Under the pieces are notes generated by a model. That model saw only the letters and a program-made list of their open reading frames with translations. It ran no database searches and was not told the origin of the DNA. A stretch of 64,000 nucleotides of DNA. Source: Sciurus carolinensis. Lineage: Eukaryota; Chordata; Mammalia; Rodentia; Sciuridae. Of this stretch, positions 1 through 12,109 are shown one piece after another. The stretch covers positions 89,514,932-89,578,931 of the forward strand of contig NC_062232.1 of NCBI RefSeq assembly GCF_902686445.1. Direction: 5' to 3'. A program made the translations under genes and the position numbers. How positions within the stretch are numbered: position 1 is the stretch's first letter; each line of letters opens with the position of its first letter.

Positions 1-254
1 ATCACATCACTACATCAAGGATATTCAAATGATAGAATTGATCTCATAGACTCTACATTCCTGGTTGAGCAGATATTTCCTAAATGGAAAGATATTGAAA
101 TGATATGTTTGCTACTAATTCTTTTTGTATCGTGATAATAGGTTGCCATACCTCAGAACCAAGAACTGGAACCTCAGAGCAGCTCTCAGAACCAAGATCC
201 AGAGCCTCATCATAACTGCCCATCATTTATATTTTAAAATATTAAGAGAGGAGA
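1..254 (+). pseudogene. Endogenous retrovirus env 3' end (left arm)
   Basis: Degenerate end of a class II (betaretrovirus-like) env gene, cut by the window edge. Bases about 85-150 encode a hydrophobic stretch ending in stop codons, then a purine-rich tract (about 241-254) runs directly into the LTR at 255, the normal env-polypurine tract-LTR order. The frame is broken by stops, so it is non-functional. The same sequence occurs in opposite orientation at about 693-960, clearly alignable but diverged by substitutions and an indel of roughly 80-100 bases. Confidence 0.6.
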
Positions 255-692
255 TGTGGGAAGCCATCCTTATTTAGCAGAATCGGACTAAGTTGAGCCA
301 TGGGATGCAGAGGCCTGGCTTCTAGGAACTGCGGGGAAGTATGTGACACTGCATGGGAGTGTTTCCCTGTCTCCTTCTGGAATTTTCCCCCTAAGAGGAT
401 GGCTCCCCTAACTCCACCCTATCCTGTCTATCACAGAAGAGGCTCCTCCCGGTCCTTGCCCCCTTTACCTGTATGTTATAAATAAAGAAGAGCTGGGCAA
501 GTTGTTGTAAGAGGCCACAGCTGGTATGCCCATGCCCGTCATGCCCCATCTCATATGAAAAGAGTATTGGCTCTTGTGTGTTCATTGAGTAGATAAGTTT
601 TTTGGGTAATAGATAGAAAAACCACCAACATCCTCCTCCGGTAGTTAACCCTTTCCTCTTCCATGTGGGATGTGACAGAGAGGACCCCCACA
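255..692 (+). mobile_element. Class II ERV LTR
   Basis: A 438-bp LTR starting TGTGGG and ending CCCACA. It has a TATAAATAAAG motif near 478-488 that combines TATA-like and polyadenylation-like signals. Orientation is set by this motif and by alignable blocks shared with the LTR at 6514-6982 (CTCCACCC-ATCCTG, CCCGTCATGC, AACCCTTTCC, GTGACA). The left flank is a polypurine tract, as expected for a 3' LTR. The right flank is not host DNA but a second polypurine tract and env in opposite orientation. Confidence 0.7.
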
Positions 693-2330
693 TCCTCACT
701 TTTTCTCTTAAATGTAAATGATGGGCAGCTACTTCAAGGTCTCAGATCTTGGTTCTGAGGGTATGACAACCTATTATCATGATACAAAAAAGAATTAGTA
801 GCAAACATATCATTCCAATAATATATCACATAGAGCATTTCAACATATTTCTAAGATTAAAGCCATTCAATTCATGAAGTATTTGATCAGTTAGAGACAG
901 GGTCCATGAGATCAATTTTGATTTTTTGAATATCCTGGATGTGATGATGTAACTCCATAAGATCCAGGCTATTATTATTGCTATGACAAATGTCCATTAG
1001 ATTATTCTTAATTATCTCCCAGTCCCATTGGGAAGTATGATATTTGGTTGCAGTAACATAGACATGCTTACAATCATCATGGCATTTAAGTTTTTATTTA
1101 AATTGGAGAGTAGAAAGCTCATTACTGATATTTGTAATAGTAGCTGTTAAAGCATTTAAGTTGATCTCAATCATGTTATCAATACTTAATTTCCAGGGAC
1201 CATAGCATCTTGACAGAATGAACTGTGCCCCTAGATATAGTGAATATGGGAACAGATATAAGCCTGAAAGAATACATTAAAATATACAGGATCCAAATTA
1301 TCATCAAATAAGAAATAACTATTAGAATGCAAATATGAATTACTCATCTTTCTAGTGTAACATCGACCACTTTGCTGGGCTCTAATTTGGTTTAAATTAC
1401 ATGGTTACTAGTAGTGTCAATACCCAAATGATAGGGAATAGTCTAAATTACATGGAGTTTCAAAAAAATCAGAACAATTGTATATCTAAACTTATTTTAT
1501 ATTCTGAAAATAGTTTTAAATAACTCAACTGTTTGCCTAGTTTTTTAGATTTTCCATTGTATTAAAAATTCAGATTAAACAGGTTGAAAATTCTTTTCAA
1601 GAAGAAGTAAAAGCAAAACATATTTAGTGGCAATGCTTGCATGTTAAGCCTTCCTGGCTTTGAATCTTCTGGAGGAAGTGACATTTTGATGTAACTGTCT
1701 TTTATTAATTTTTGAAGATCAATCCAAAACACATCCACCACTTTTAGAGATCTTATGTTGTATTGGCAAGACATTTGTACATTTCATCCATTTAGGAAAA
1801 GTGCCAAATTCTATTGCAGAACAATTAAAGCAGTAAGATAATGGTGGCTATTTCATAGAAATGACTGGCTTTTATGAGAAAGTTCCATTTTAATAACTGT
1901 TTGAACATATAATCATAAGTTCCGAGGGCCAGTATGATTGACTGGCCTAGGTACTCCTTATGCTGTCTTTCCTCAAAGGTTACCTTTAGACAGTCAGAAT
2001 GTTTATCATGGGACCAGTATATAGGTAAGTTTCCATTATGGCCAGTATAATTAAATCCAGTCACATGGATGGGTGTAATGTGAATATTTGTAATACCTCC
2101 CATCATATGAATATCATCAGTAAATACTAGGATTGATTCTCCAGTCCACATCACTGGGTGTATTAAAGGTGGATCTGGGAAATAGGCCCAATAAGTTTCT
2201 CCATGAATTCCACTTACCTGACAGATCAATAGAGCTAGCACACAAACATTGTGGTAGGAGACTTAAGATCTTATTGTTGAATCATCCCTTCAGCCTGAAG
2301 TGTCAGGTCCTTCAGTTGTTTCCACGATGA
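693..2330 (-). pseudogene. Endogenous retrovirus env remnant (right arm)
   Basis: Decayed class II env read leftwards. A 138-codon open stretch at 1825-2241 resembles a surface-subunit N-terminal region, with aromatic/proline-rich segments. About 900-1100 reads as a transmembrane-subunit ectodomain, with Cys/His-rich and Trp-containing segments, and about 740-830 as the hydrophobic anchor. Multiple stops and frameshifts separate the pieces. A purine-rich tract (about 693-712) meets the U5 end of the LTR. I assign the family from overall resemblance only; no gag or pol was recognised beside it. Confidence 0.55.
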
Positions 2331-4757
2331 CAGGTTTTTTTGAAATATACAAATATAGTTTCTACCCTATAGTATTATAAATCTGGTGCATTCTATTGCT
2401 CCATGCGTCATTCATCAATGGTGAGATTCCTAATATCACAACTTTTAGAAAATTTTTTGAAATTAAGTGTGTTTATATAGGGTTCTGCTTCCCCCTTTTT
2501 ATTTCTTAAAATTGTAGAAAAAAGTTGATATAAACTGGAGCATCATTAGCCTTAAATTGTAGACAATGGCCTAGCATTGTACACATATTCAAACCATAAG
2601 AAGTAACTTAATATATATTTTTATTTGGCCAGGAAAATTAATAAAAGTTACCTATTGTTAAACTCAATGTTATTGATCTGAAGAGGGCATTACAGTAAAA
2701 GAAGGCCTAGTTTTTACCAAATATATTATTTGATTTTGTCTCTAGTAGTGGGCTGAGTGACAAAAGTTATAAAAGGGACTCAGTTTTACAACTTGTTTGT
2801 TTTATAGGTAATGGTCTTATTTTCTTAGGTTTTTATATTAGAATTGGTAGAATCTTTCAGAATAGCAATCCAATAAGTTATTTAAAAGCCTTAGAATTTT
2901 ATGTCATTGATATAACAATCAATTTTAAGGGATTTATGCAAAAATAACTTTTATGCATGAAGATACAGCTATATGTATATTCTTAATAACTTCATTTTTA
3001 AAGTAGCAAAAACAATTTAAATGTCCAACATAGGGTTTTGGATAAATAAACTATATGACAAAAAATTGGGGCATTCAAATTAATATTGTAAAGGAATATT
3101 AATTATGTGTAATTTAAAATAATTTCACAAGTTTTAAGAATAACAATAAGATTCTACATGTATAAAATATGTACAACTCTAAGCTTATGTATGGAAAACA
3201 GTTCAGAAAATTATTCACCAAATGCTAATAGTAATCATTCCTGGACAGTAGAATTCCAAGAGATTCCCATGTGCACCAAATTTTTTTTAAGTGGGTCTCT
3301 TGACAAAACCCAGGCAAGGTGCTTCAATTCTGAAACCAATCCTAGTTTCTCACTTGAATATTTTTTACAAAATTTCTACATATAATTTTTTGGATCAATA
3401 TAAACTCAGTAACACAATTCAATACTGAAACATGAAACAAACAAGTTAAGAGAGCTTTTATCTCCTCTTGGGTGAAGGTGTCAAAATGTTTTTATATCTC
3501 AAATTGCTACCCTTCAAATAAACTAGTGTCTCTTAATTGTCGCTTAGAAATATAGATAAGTTTACTTCTCAGTATAGGGAGTAACATAAAAATTTTATAA
3601 CATATTTAATTCTAAAATATTAAATGACATTAAATTTTTAATTAATTTGCTACTATTATACAAGTTTGGAAGAGACCATTATTGTAAAAAACTTTGGAGA
3701 GCATCAACTTAGTAAAATGTCTTTTTAAATCTTATACTTTAAAGATTTCTTTATTTGGGAAATAAAGATATAATTAGCATAGCAAGTTAGTAATAATCAC
3801 TAAAGTTAATTAAAACATAGTTATTGACGTTTTTATAGTAACCAAATTTAGGTTTTAAAGAGAAATTTGAAATCTAGAATGTAAAGTGATATTTTAAAAC
3901 AGCAGTATTGTTTAATCAAAATTGTATAAATCTTAATTTCTTTAAATTCAGCTTTTCTAAATAATAAAACTCAACAGATACAAGAAATTACTTTATTGGA
4001 ATGACAGATTAATGTTTTAATTATTTTCCTTTTTTTTATCCTTAGAAAATTTAGAACTTCTTCATGTCAACCAAATTATAAATACACCTAATGTTAAAAA
4101 AAAATTTTAGTTAAAAGTATCTGATATTTTTATATTTAGTAGATGATATTTTAGCATCCAATCGGTGATCTTTTAGTTTTTCATGCTTGTAAATCAACAA
4201 GTATCTCCTGTAATAAAGACATAGATAATTAATCCTATTTACTTTAAATTTAATTTATTTATTCTTAATTTAAAAGTCAAGACATCAAACAAATGTAAAT
4301 ATCAGTATTAATCATCTCTTTCCTGTTGAAGAAAATTGTCAGAAGTAGATGGATATAGATTTTGAATATTATAGGAATTAGCAATTTTATTAATTATTTA
4401 ACCAGCTGGAAAAATGCGAATTAACTATAAAAAAGCCTTTATTTTTATTTTTACCCAATATAAATTAAACCTTATTAACTCAAGTGAATTAAAGTTATTT
4501 GGATTTATTTTTATTTAATTTTAAAATGTGAGCCTGCTCATTGAACTGTAAGTAAATTTTGATATCATGTAAATATAATCATTGTGTGCTCACATTCATA
4601 GATTAGTCAAACAAAAGGAAATTTTTACAACTTTTTGCAAGTGGAGCTCTACAGTAATGAACAAATACGTATCAAAGCTTTGATTTAATTTGTTTAGAAA
4701 ATTAATATATAATTAATTAAACTTTTATATGATGTAATTGATACCGCTCTTTACCGG
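2331..4757. other. AT-rich intergenic DNA, no gene seen
   Basis: Very AT-rich sequence with only short chance ORFs. About 2930-3400 resembles the 3' end of an old L1M-type LINE on the + strand ('taaatgtccaacat' followed by 'ggataaataaactat'). I could not identify the rest. Confidence 0.4.
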
Positions 4758-5247
4758 TGACTAGTCCTACTTCCTCAGGTGTTGAAGTATAACGCTGGAG
4801 AAGCACGCCAAGGCAAATATAGAGTGGAAATTAAACTTTACTAAAGAAAAATAAAAGCAGACTTCTCCCAGGTGGAAGAAGGGGACCCAAAGGTAGAATC
4901 TATGGGATGAGCAAATCTTGTCTTTTTATAGGTTTTATTCTCCCATTCTCTCCTTATCTCTTTCCTTCCTGCCTACGTGATTAGGCCGGTTTTGCAGGTG
5001 AGATGTAAGAAGTGAAAAGCGGATGGGGCAGGGGGAGGGCCAAAGTGATTCAGCCAGGTAAGGGCCCAGGGGGCATTAATCAGCATCTTCCTGCCTGTAG
5101 TCTTTGACAAGGGCAGGTAAATTTGTTAATCAATGGGCTCTGCAGGTTCTTGACATTCCATTCTCCCAGGGCAGTCTCCAACTTCCAGAGGCAGGTGGCT
5201 TTCATGGCCTCCATTTCCTTGATCTGACCCGATCCCCTATTTCTACA
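4758..5247 (-). mobile_element. Probable solo LTR (ERV1-like)
   Basis: On the minus strand this block starts TGTAGAAATAGGGG and ends near GACTAGTCA. It has a CCTATAAAAAG TATA-like motif about two thirds along, followed by an AGTAAAGTTTAATTT polyadenylation-like region, which is the architecture of an LTR. No internal retroviral sequence flanks it and no clear target-site duplication was found, so borders are approximate and the class is inferred from general style. Confidence 0.5.
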
Positions 5248-6029
5248 CTAACTGCCTGTCCCCAAATCTGACTTCATAATTATAAGGCAGGTTTGAAGTC
5301 CTACAACAACAAGACTCAAATATTTCTGGTTGCTTGTTGCTGTCCTAATGATTGTTGTTTCACCCTTAAAATCATCCCTAAAAAGCAAAAACTTAATGCA
5401 TTAAAAAGCACAATTAGAACATCTTTTATTAACTTCAGAATTTTTCTCATTTAACTTTGGTTATAGATAATCTATTTAAGAGAATGAAAGAAAGTGCTGG
5501 TAAAATCAGTGAACTGCAGCTTGTTAATGGAGCTGCCACCAAGGCCCAACAGTTAGCTGAGATTAACCTGTAAAAATACTTGCTTTATGTATTTTCTCCA
5601 GCGAGTTGTTACTCAGGGAAGTAGAAGACTGTAGCCAAGATTTTAATTCCCTTTTCTTCTCATGCTGTAGAATTAAGAACAATTAGCTTTCAAGTGCAGT
5701 GGAGCGCGGGAGAAGGGCTAGAAATGAGTAGTGAAGACCATGTGGTTCCACTACGTTTTTCTGAATCCTTACAGCCAGCGCTATGGCATCTCTGATCTGC
5801 GTGTTATTTCTCCTCTCATCTTGGTGGTCTGGCCCTGAAGGCCTCTGCCAAAGGCAGGAACTAGCCTTGCTCTCTAGGAGCAGGTGGCACTCCGTGAGCT
5901 TTCCTGGCCACCCCAGGAAGTGTCCTGTCTGCGGCCTCCCATCTTCCCTGCCCGGGATCAGAAACCATGGGGTTCCTGCAGCACAGAAAACTGTGGGTGG
6001 AACACACACATTCAAACCACAAAACTTGC
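5248..6029. other. Intergenic, no identified feature
   Basis: Contains overlapping open stretches on both strands (about 5683-6055) but no recognisable domain and no splice or codon evidence that they are genes. The minus strand near 6000-6024 has a 'tggtttgaatgtgtgtgttcc' start recalling MLT1-type LTRs, but the match does not extend far enough to call. Confidence 0.3.
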
Positions 6030-6495
6030 TTATTAATCTCCCGTGTCTAAGTTAGATACCTTCCCTAAATTCCTGAATAGGATCTCTTCTCCAGGATTCC
6101 AAACTTGCACACCTATCTCAATCAAGCTAGGCTTCACATGCAAGCTAAGTCGAACAGTCAATCTCTGCAGCACTCAGGCAGAGACAAAGGCAGACTAGGC
6201 AGGCAGACTTGCCAATGGAGCCTGTACGATTTTAAGCAAACAGGTTTGCTACCACTTTCAAAAACTGTAGAAGTTGCATTCTCTCCAGTGAATTTCCATT
6301 CTGATTACGTTATTGAGTATTGCTGAATGAATTTCTCTTTTCACTCGTTCTCTCTGTAAATTCCCCAGGCTTAATGTCACACTATGAAAAAATTCCTTTC
6401 TCTACCTTCAAATAACCTATTCACATGTGGGTGCTTCCCATGAGAAAGGGCTGACACCCACCTATAATTTACTTCTTCTGGAATCCTCTCCAACA
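6030..6495 (-). mobile_element. ERV 5' leader-like region
   Basis: Lies immediately downstream (leftward) of the primer-binding site, where the retroviral leader and the start of gag belong. No gag ORF is recognisable, so this is positional inference; the left border is uncertain. Confidence 0.35.
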
Positions 6496-6513
6496 GTCCC
6501 TGTTCAGGCGCCA
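6496..6513 (-). promoter_or_regulatory. Retroviral primer-binding site, tRNA-Lys type
   Basis: The minus strand reads TGGCGCCTGAACAGGGAC, one mismatch from the 18-base complement of the tRNA-Lys3 3' end used by many betaretroviruses and lentiviruses. It lies a few bases past the end of the adjacent LTR, exactly where minus-strand synthesis is primed, so that LTR is a 5' LTR. Confidence 0.85.
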
Positions 6514-6982
6514 AAATCTTGTGTCTTGTCACACGTCCAATGTAGGCGAGGGAAAGGGTTTCTGTTAGAGGTATGGGCTGGCTGTAAATTAGTCGCTAAG
6601 AATCTTATTTAATAGAAATACCACAGGAGACAATTATCTTTTGAATCAGGGAGCATGACGGGATTGAGCCATGCTAAGATCTGGCTCTAATGAGAAATGG
6701 AGACTGCACTTGGTTTATTTATAGCAGTAAAGATCAAAGTGGTGCCATGAGGAGCTTCTTTCATGAGAAACAGGATGGGGTGGAGGTAAGGAAGTCATTT
6801 TGCTTTAGCTGCTCATCCCAGCAGGACCTGCAAGTTCTGGCAGTGAGCCACTGCACAGAAACCACATACTCCAGGCAATCTGGAATAATCTCTCGGTGAT
6901 TGCCAGTTCCTGAGAGCCAGATTTCCGTGTCTGACAGTTCACCAAGCCTGGTTTTATTTGCTGGGCCTGATGGTTTCCCACA
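6514..6982 (-). mobile_element. Class II ERV 5' LTR
   Basis: Minus-strand LTR starting TGTGGGAAACCATC at 6982, with a TATAAATAAACC motif at about 6720 and a CA-rich end just before the primer-binding site. It shares dispersed blocks with the LTR at 255-692, so the two belong to related but distinct class II subfamilies. It is the only LTR in the window followed by a recognisable primer-binding site. Confidence 0.75.
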
Positions 6983-7588
6983 ACCCAATCCTTCTATTTC
7001 TATATCTATATTGTTATTGTACCTATTCTTATAATTCGTTTAATCTTCTAATCCTTTGATACCTTCATTAACTCTCAAACCCTGTCTTCCCAATATTTTC
7101 AACTGCCTCGCCCCTGGTCTATCCATTACACTTGCACGATTGCAGTTGCTATTGCACAATGTCACTCCAAAATTTGTACCTTCTACACATGGCAGTTGCA
7201 CAGTCTCAACAGGGCTTTACATACTCATGAATCCATGTGTCCATTTTCAGCATTTTCTCCCATTTTCCCATTCACCCAAGAAGCCATGTCAGCCCTTTGT
7301 CTGTTTTCTCAAATACCTTCACCCCTTTCCCTCAGCAGATAACCTAGACTCCTATTAATCCATAAGTACAGAGCCCAGAAATAACCTCAACTTCTTACCC
7401 CTCAACCAGATACACCCCTCACAAACTTTGTAGGTATTTAAGGTTAATCATGGCATCTATGCTTTGTACCTTTATTCCTTGTCCTTAAGAATTTTGAGCC
7501 ATTGTTTGATGGCCCTCCCTCCCTGCCATCATCCCCAGCTATATCTTCAAAAATTTTCCTTTCCACTAGTTTCTTTTTGTCTCTTACA
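6983..7588. other. Intergenic, no identified feature
   Basis: Pyrimidine-rich on the + strand; no gene or clear repeat recognised. Confidence 0.3.
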
Positions 7589-7632
7589 AACACACACACA
7601 CACACACACACATACACACACACACACACACA
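7589..7632. repeat. (CA)n microsatellite
   Basis: About 22 CA units with a single T interruption at about 7613. Confidence 0.95.
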
Positions 7633-8182
7633 AACAGAATAAACATGCTCAAGCATCATTCAGCTTTAGAAAACAAATTCTCCTTTCGATTTTCTGTGAT
7701 ATTCTCTGCATTTTTTAATTATTTATTTTGACTGAATTAGTGATACTTCCACTATACAATAGCTTTTCTTGGGGGTAGGAGTGGGGCAAGTAGGAGGGAA
7801 GCAGGAAGGGTAGGGGAGAAGAAAGAAGAGTACAGATGCTGACAGTGGAAGAAGTAATGTTTCAATATAGTCTGTAGAAGTATCTAGTAGCTAGTAGAAT
7901 GATGCTTATACAGAACATTTATTAACATGGCAAAGTGTTTACAACATATTTAACCAAAAAACAAGTTACAAAACAGTGTATATGATTTGACTTCATTTTT
8001 GTAAAAAGGTGTGTTTCATGTGTATAGGATAAATTCAGACCAGAAAGGTAAATGCCAAAATGCAAAATGTTGACCCATGATATTTTTAGTTTGTGGGATA
8101 CCTTTTATTTATTATCTTCTAAATCTTCTACATGGACTTGTAACTTCTTTCTTTTATTATTTTTATATGTTTCATTTATTTA

Positions 8183-8380
8183 TTTTTTTGTGGTCCTGGG
8201 GATTGAGACCAGGCTTGTTCTACCATAGAGGTTTATCCCCAGTCTTTTTTTTTTTTTTCATTTTTAAGTTTGAGACAAGACCCCATTATGCTGACAAAGT
8301 GGGCCTCAAACTTGTGATTTTCCTGCCTCAACATTCCAAGTAGTTGGGATTACATGCATGTGGCACTATGTCTGTCTACA
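8183..8380 (-). repeat. B1-dID SINE
   Basis: Reverse-strand dimeric SINE. The ID-like half is at the left (tggtcctggggattgag...atccccagtc) and the B1/7SL half at the right (gagacaagacc...gcctcaa...gggattacatgcatg). Confidence 0.75.
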
Positions 8381-8394
8381 CATGTAACTTTTTC

Positions 8395-8838
8395 CCCTTT
8401 TTATTATTTCTTTTACTTATATATAACATTAGGATTCATTTTGACAAAATTGTAAAAGAATGGGATATGATTTGCTCTAATTTATTCCTCAGTACTTCTT
8501 TCCTCCCCCCTCCCTTCCCTGTTCCCTTCCCTCTACTCTATTGATCTTTCTGCTATTTACTTTTATTTATTTTCTCTTTTGTTTTTAAATTAGTGTCTTG
8601 TGGATGTACCTGATGGTGAGATTCATTGTGGTATATTCATATCTGTACACAGGAAAGTTAGGTCAGATTCATTCCACTGTTCTTTCCTTATCCCATCCCT
8701 CCTCCCTCCCCCTCAATCCCCTTCATCCAGTCAACCATTATTTCTTCTATTTTGATGGGACACTCCTCAATTTTCCTTTCTCTCTCTTTTTTCCCCTTAT
8801 TTTGAACTAACATCTGTATGTCAGAGAAAACATTCAAT
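8395..8838 (-). mobile_element. LINE-1 3' end (minus segment)
   Basis: Resembles a squirrel L1 3' region in reverse orientation, including a C-rich tract (about 8695-8730) like the C-rich 3'UTR of the intact L1 at 55.3 kb, but of another subfamily. It adjoins an oppositely oriented ORF2 piece at about 8839. Confidence 0.5.
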
Positions 8839-9130
8839 GTTTATAGCAGCACAATTCACAATAGCCAAGGTATGGAACCAGCCTACGTGACCTTCAGTGA
8901 ATGAATGGGAAAAGAAAATGTGGTATATACACACAATGGAGTGTTACTTAGCCTTAAAGCAGAATGAAAGTATGGCATTTGCTGGTAAATTGATGGAACT
9001 GGAGAGTAACAACTTTTTTTTTCAAGCACTCTACCAACTGAGCTATCTCCCCAGCCCCGAGTAACAACTTTTGTAATTAAAAAAAAAACCTCCTTAGATA
9101 TTAGATCATCTACCTCCCCTGTATTTGCCA
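8839..9130 (+). mobile_element. LINE-1 ORF2 end fragment, inverted
   Basis: Reads forward as the region coding for the ORF2p C-terminus: tttatagcagcacaattcac is alignable, in reverse complement, with the intact L1 near 55780-55800. An ID SINE interrupts it at 9018-9058. Paired with the minus segment to its left, it forms a 5' inversion. Confidence 0.65.
9018..9058 (-). repeat. Truncated ID SINE with perfect target-site duplication
   Basis: The first ~35 bases of an ID element (A-box end) plus a short T-run. It is flanked by the identical 14-mer GAGTAACAACTTTT at 9004-9017 and 9059-9072, so it is a recent short insertion into the older L1 fragment. Confidence 0.85.
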
Positions 9131-9429
9131 CCCTATATCTCTCTTACCCTTCCAATATAGTTTTTGAATAGTCTCCATTCATTGTTTCCACTTTTCTCCT
9201 CCCTTTCTCTACTCAATTGTTTGTAATCTGGCTTGAGCACCCACCATCCACTGAAACTGTCCTCACCAAGGTTGTCCATGATATCCTTGTTGCTAATCTG
9301 TTGCATGGTTTTCTGTATTTATCTGACCTGGCCAAACTATTGGACTGGATTTAATACTATACAATGGATTATTCTGCTCTTCCTTACATTTCATCATCCC
9401 TTGGATCTCAGGACCACTCTTCCCTGTTT

Positions 9430-9660
9430 CTTGGCAACAAGCATGTGAACTGCAAAGGCAGACAAACATGGGTTTGAATTCTAACTCTGCCACCAATTAG
9501 CAGCATAAATTGGAGCAGGTGATTTTCATGTCTCTGAGTCGCAGTTTCCTTCTCAGTAAAATGAGAACATAATGGCTACATTGTGAAGTTTTGTTTGGTA
9601 TCAAATAATATGATATTTGTAAACCATTTAGTACAGTCATTTGCACATGGCTAATTGTAG
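9430..9660 (+). repeat. MIR SINE
   Basis: Degenerate MIR in forward orientation: 'gggtttgaattctaactctgcca', then 'ctgagtcgcagtttccttctcagtaaaatgag' in pieces, then a tail. Confidence 0.7.
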
Positions 9661-11021
9661 TAAACAATACTAGTGGCATTAGTGGAATTATTCCCACATC
9701 TCTGAATTCTCTTTTCAGCTTCCACTTAAAAGTCATTGCTCTCTAGGGCCCTTTCCTGGTTCCTCATCTCTTTTGATACTTCACACTGCCCCTGACTGAT
9801 CCCATCCATGATCATGGCTTCAACTACCAACACATGCTAAAAAACTGTCAAATATGTACCACCATTCAAACCCTTTCTCTGAGTTCCAGACCCTTTTAAT
9901 TTTCTGCCTGAGGTTCATTACCACTTGGATTTCAGAGTTGGGAAGATTATGCATACCAGTGGGGACCTCTTTGTCCCCTGGGAAGTCATATGTAACGTGT
10001 AGAGATATTTTGGGTTTTGTGACTGTAGGGTTGCTACTGACATCTAGTGGGTTGAGGCCATAGATATGTTAAACAGCCTACAATGCACAGGTCAGCCCTC
10101 CACAACAAAGAATTATCCTGCTTCAAAAGTTAATAGTGTTAAGGTTGAGATACCTGGCATAAGTAATCTCTAAAGACCCAGCTCTAAAATTCTTGTAAAG
10201 GACATCCAAGTAATGATGAACATGGTCCCTAAGGTTCAGAGGAGAAAGTGGCATGATTAAGATCACAAAGGGTTTTTAGTGGTGAAATGATTGTTGATTC
10301 TGTCTTGTTTCTTGTTTACCTTCTACCCCTCATTCTGCTCATCCTCTGCTTCTTTTGTTGACTCTTCTTCCTGTATTTATTCCTTAAACAACTGCCTCTT
10401 CAGTCTTCTGACCTCTTTTTCTGTTCAGACTCAAAAACACTCGGTGAGTGATCTTGTCTAGGTCCATAGCTTTACCTTCAGGCTTTATCAGTGACATCCA
10501 AGTCTGTATTTCCAAGACAGATTTTACACTCCTTACTTTGCTACATCTACATATGCCTTCTCTTAGTAAATATTTTTGTAAATGCCCTGTTTTTTTCTTT
10601 TGCAATACCCAATGTCCTAGAAATCTTCTAAATTTTCTTATGTTGATAGGATGAGGGTAGTTTAGAATGGTTGTACTTCTATCTGCTTATAGGAATTTGT
10701 CTTCCTACAGTATATTATGGCTCAGTGAATTTGGGTCTGGGGAAATAATTTTCCTTACAAACTGTATGTTGTTTTATAGCCAAAGTTTTCAAGAGATAGT
10801 GTAAAGGGTGAATGTATGGATGAAAATGTGAAAGGAAGCCAAGAAAATGAAAGAAGTAGAACAGAGCCAGACAAAGAAGAGAGAGCAGAGGACAGTCTTA
10901 AACAGCATAATAGTAAGAAAGGAGATCTTTGGAGAAGGTTCTTCTAAGAAAAGACTAAATACCTAAAATTGGATTTTTTCTTAGTTGTATATCCTTTTTT
11001 CATCTTCTTCGAGAAAATTTT
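9661..11021. other. Intergenic, no identified feature
   Basis: No gene-like ORF or confident repeat seen. Confidence 0.3.
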
Positions 11022-11114
11022 TTTATTTATTTACTTTTTGTGGTGCTGAGTACAGAACCCAGTGCCTCACATGTGTTAGGCAAGTGCTCTGCCACTGAGG
11101 CACAACCCCAGCCC
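11022..11114 (-). repeat. ID SINE
   Basis: Reverse ID element: 'gtggtgctgagtacagaacc' through 'ctgccactgaggcacaacccc', T-rich tail at left. Confidence 0.85.
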
Positions 11115-11737
11115 TTTTTACAACTTCCTTTTGCTGTGAAAGTCTGTGGCCCATCCTTTTGGTTCTCAGGCATCGTGTACACATACATGAGTCTTGACAA
11201 GTGCTAAGACTCCCAAATGAAGCACTGCAGTTCAAAATTGTCTTGTTTAAAGACATGTTTTTAGCTCATTACAAAAAAAGTCCAACATAGAAGGGAGAAA
11301 GGCCTTGTCCACCTTATAATCATGATCTAATTCCCTGCTCCCAGAGAATGGAAAGGTCAGAGAATCCTGAAAAAGAAAAGAAAATTAGAGGGCAATGACT
11401 TCAGTGAGATAATTGGCTAACCCTTTTGAAGAATCACGATCTGAAACTTTCATGCTACAACAAAAAAGTATCACATGAAGAGAAATAGACTTAACCACTT
11501 GACCCTATAGGAGCCTCCATGAAGGAAGGAAGAAGGTTCCTGGGCTTGTTCTGTCCTTATCTGAAACCTCAGTGGGCTCAAAGGCCTATGCAAACTTCAT
11601 CCAAGTCATGGCACCAAAAGTACAAGGACAAAAATAAAGTGACTTAAATAGAGGTTACAGACTTTATTCAGTTTCTGTGTATCAGGCAATGAGCTCTTCA
11701 ACATTAGGTAACTCCTTGAACTAAAGTATGATTGAGG

Positions 11738-11936
11738 GTTTTTTGGGGGGGAGTATCAGGGATTGAATGCGGGGGCACTTGACCACTGAGTCATATCCCC
11801 AGCCCTATTTTGTATTTTATTTAGAGAAAGGGTCTTAGTGCCTCACCATTGCTGAGGCTGACTTTTAACTCACGATCCTCCCACCTCAGCCTCCAGAACT
11901 GCTGGGATTACAGACGTGTGCTACCATGCCTGTCTA
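11738..11936 (-). repeat. B1-dID SINE
   Basis: Reverse dimeric SINE: ID half (about 11750-11805), A/T linker, then B1 half ending 'gctgggattacagacgtgtg'. Confidence 0.85.
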
Positions 11937-12109
11937 ATGACTGAGTATTTTTTTATGAGATGATTCTTTCTTGGGATCTCTGGTGCAAATCTCCTTTTGG
12001 CGGCTGTGAGAACAGTTTTTTTCAAAATCTGTGTAAAGCTGTGAGTTGTCTGTTAACTGATTAATGTCAGTTAAGGTATAGAGAATGAAGACGTAGAAAA
12101 TAAAACAAA

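Noticed and set aside
1825..2241. 138-codon ORF as a possible co-opted env gene
   Set aside because: Only a fragment of the surface subunit; downstream frames are broken by stops, so no domesticated envelope protein is supported.
5683..6055. Overlapping ORFs of 90-110 codons on both strands
   Set aside because: No family resemblance; probably old repeat sequence beside the ERV.
7444..7718. ORFs of 71-84 codons on both strands
   Set aside because: They are created by the CA microsatellite; the same applies to frames over 17.9-18.15 and 52.8-53.06 kb.
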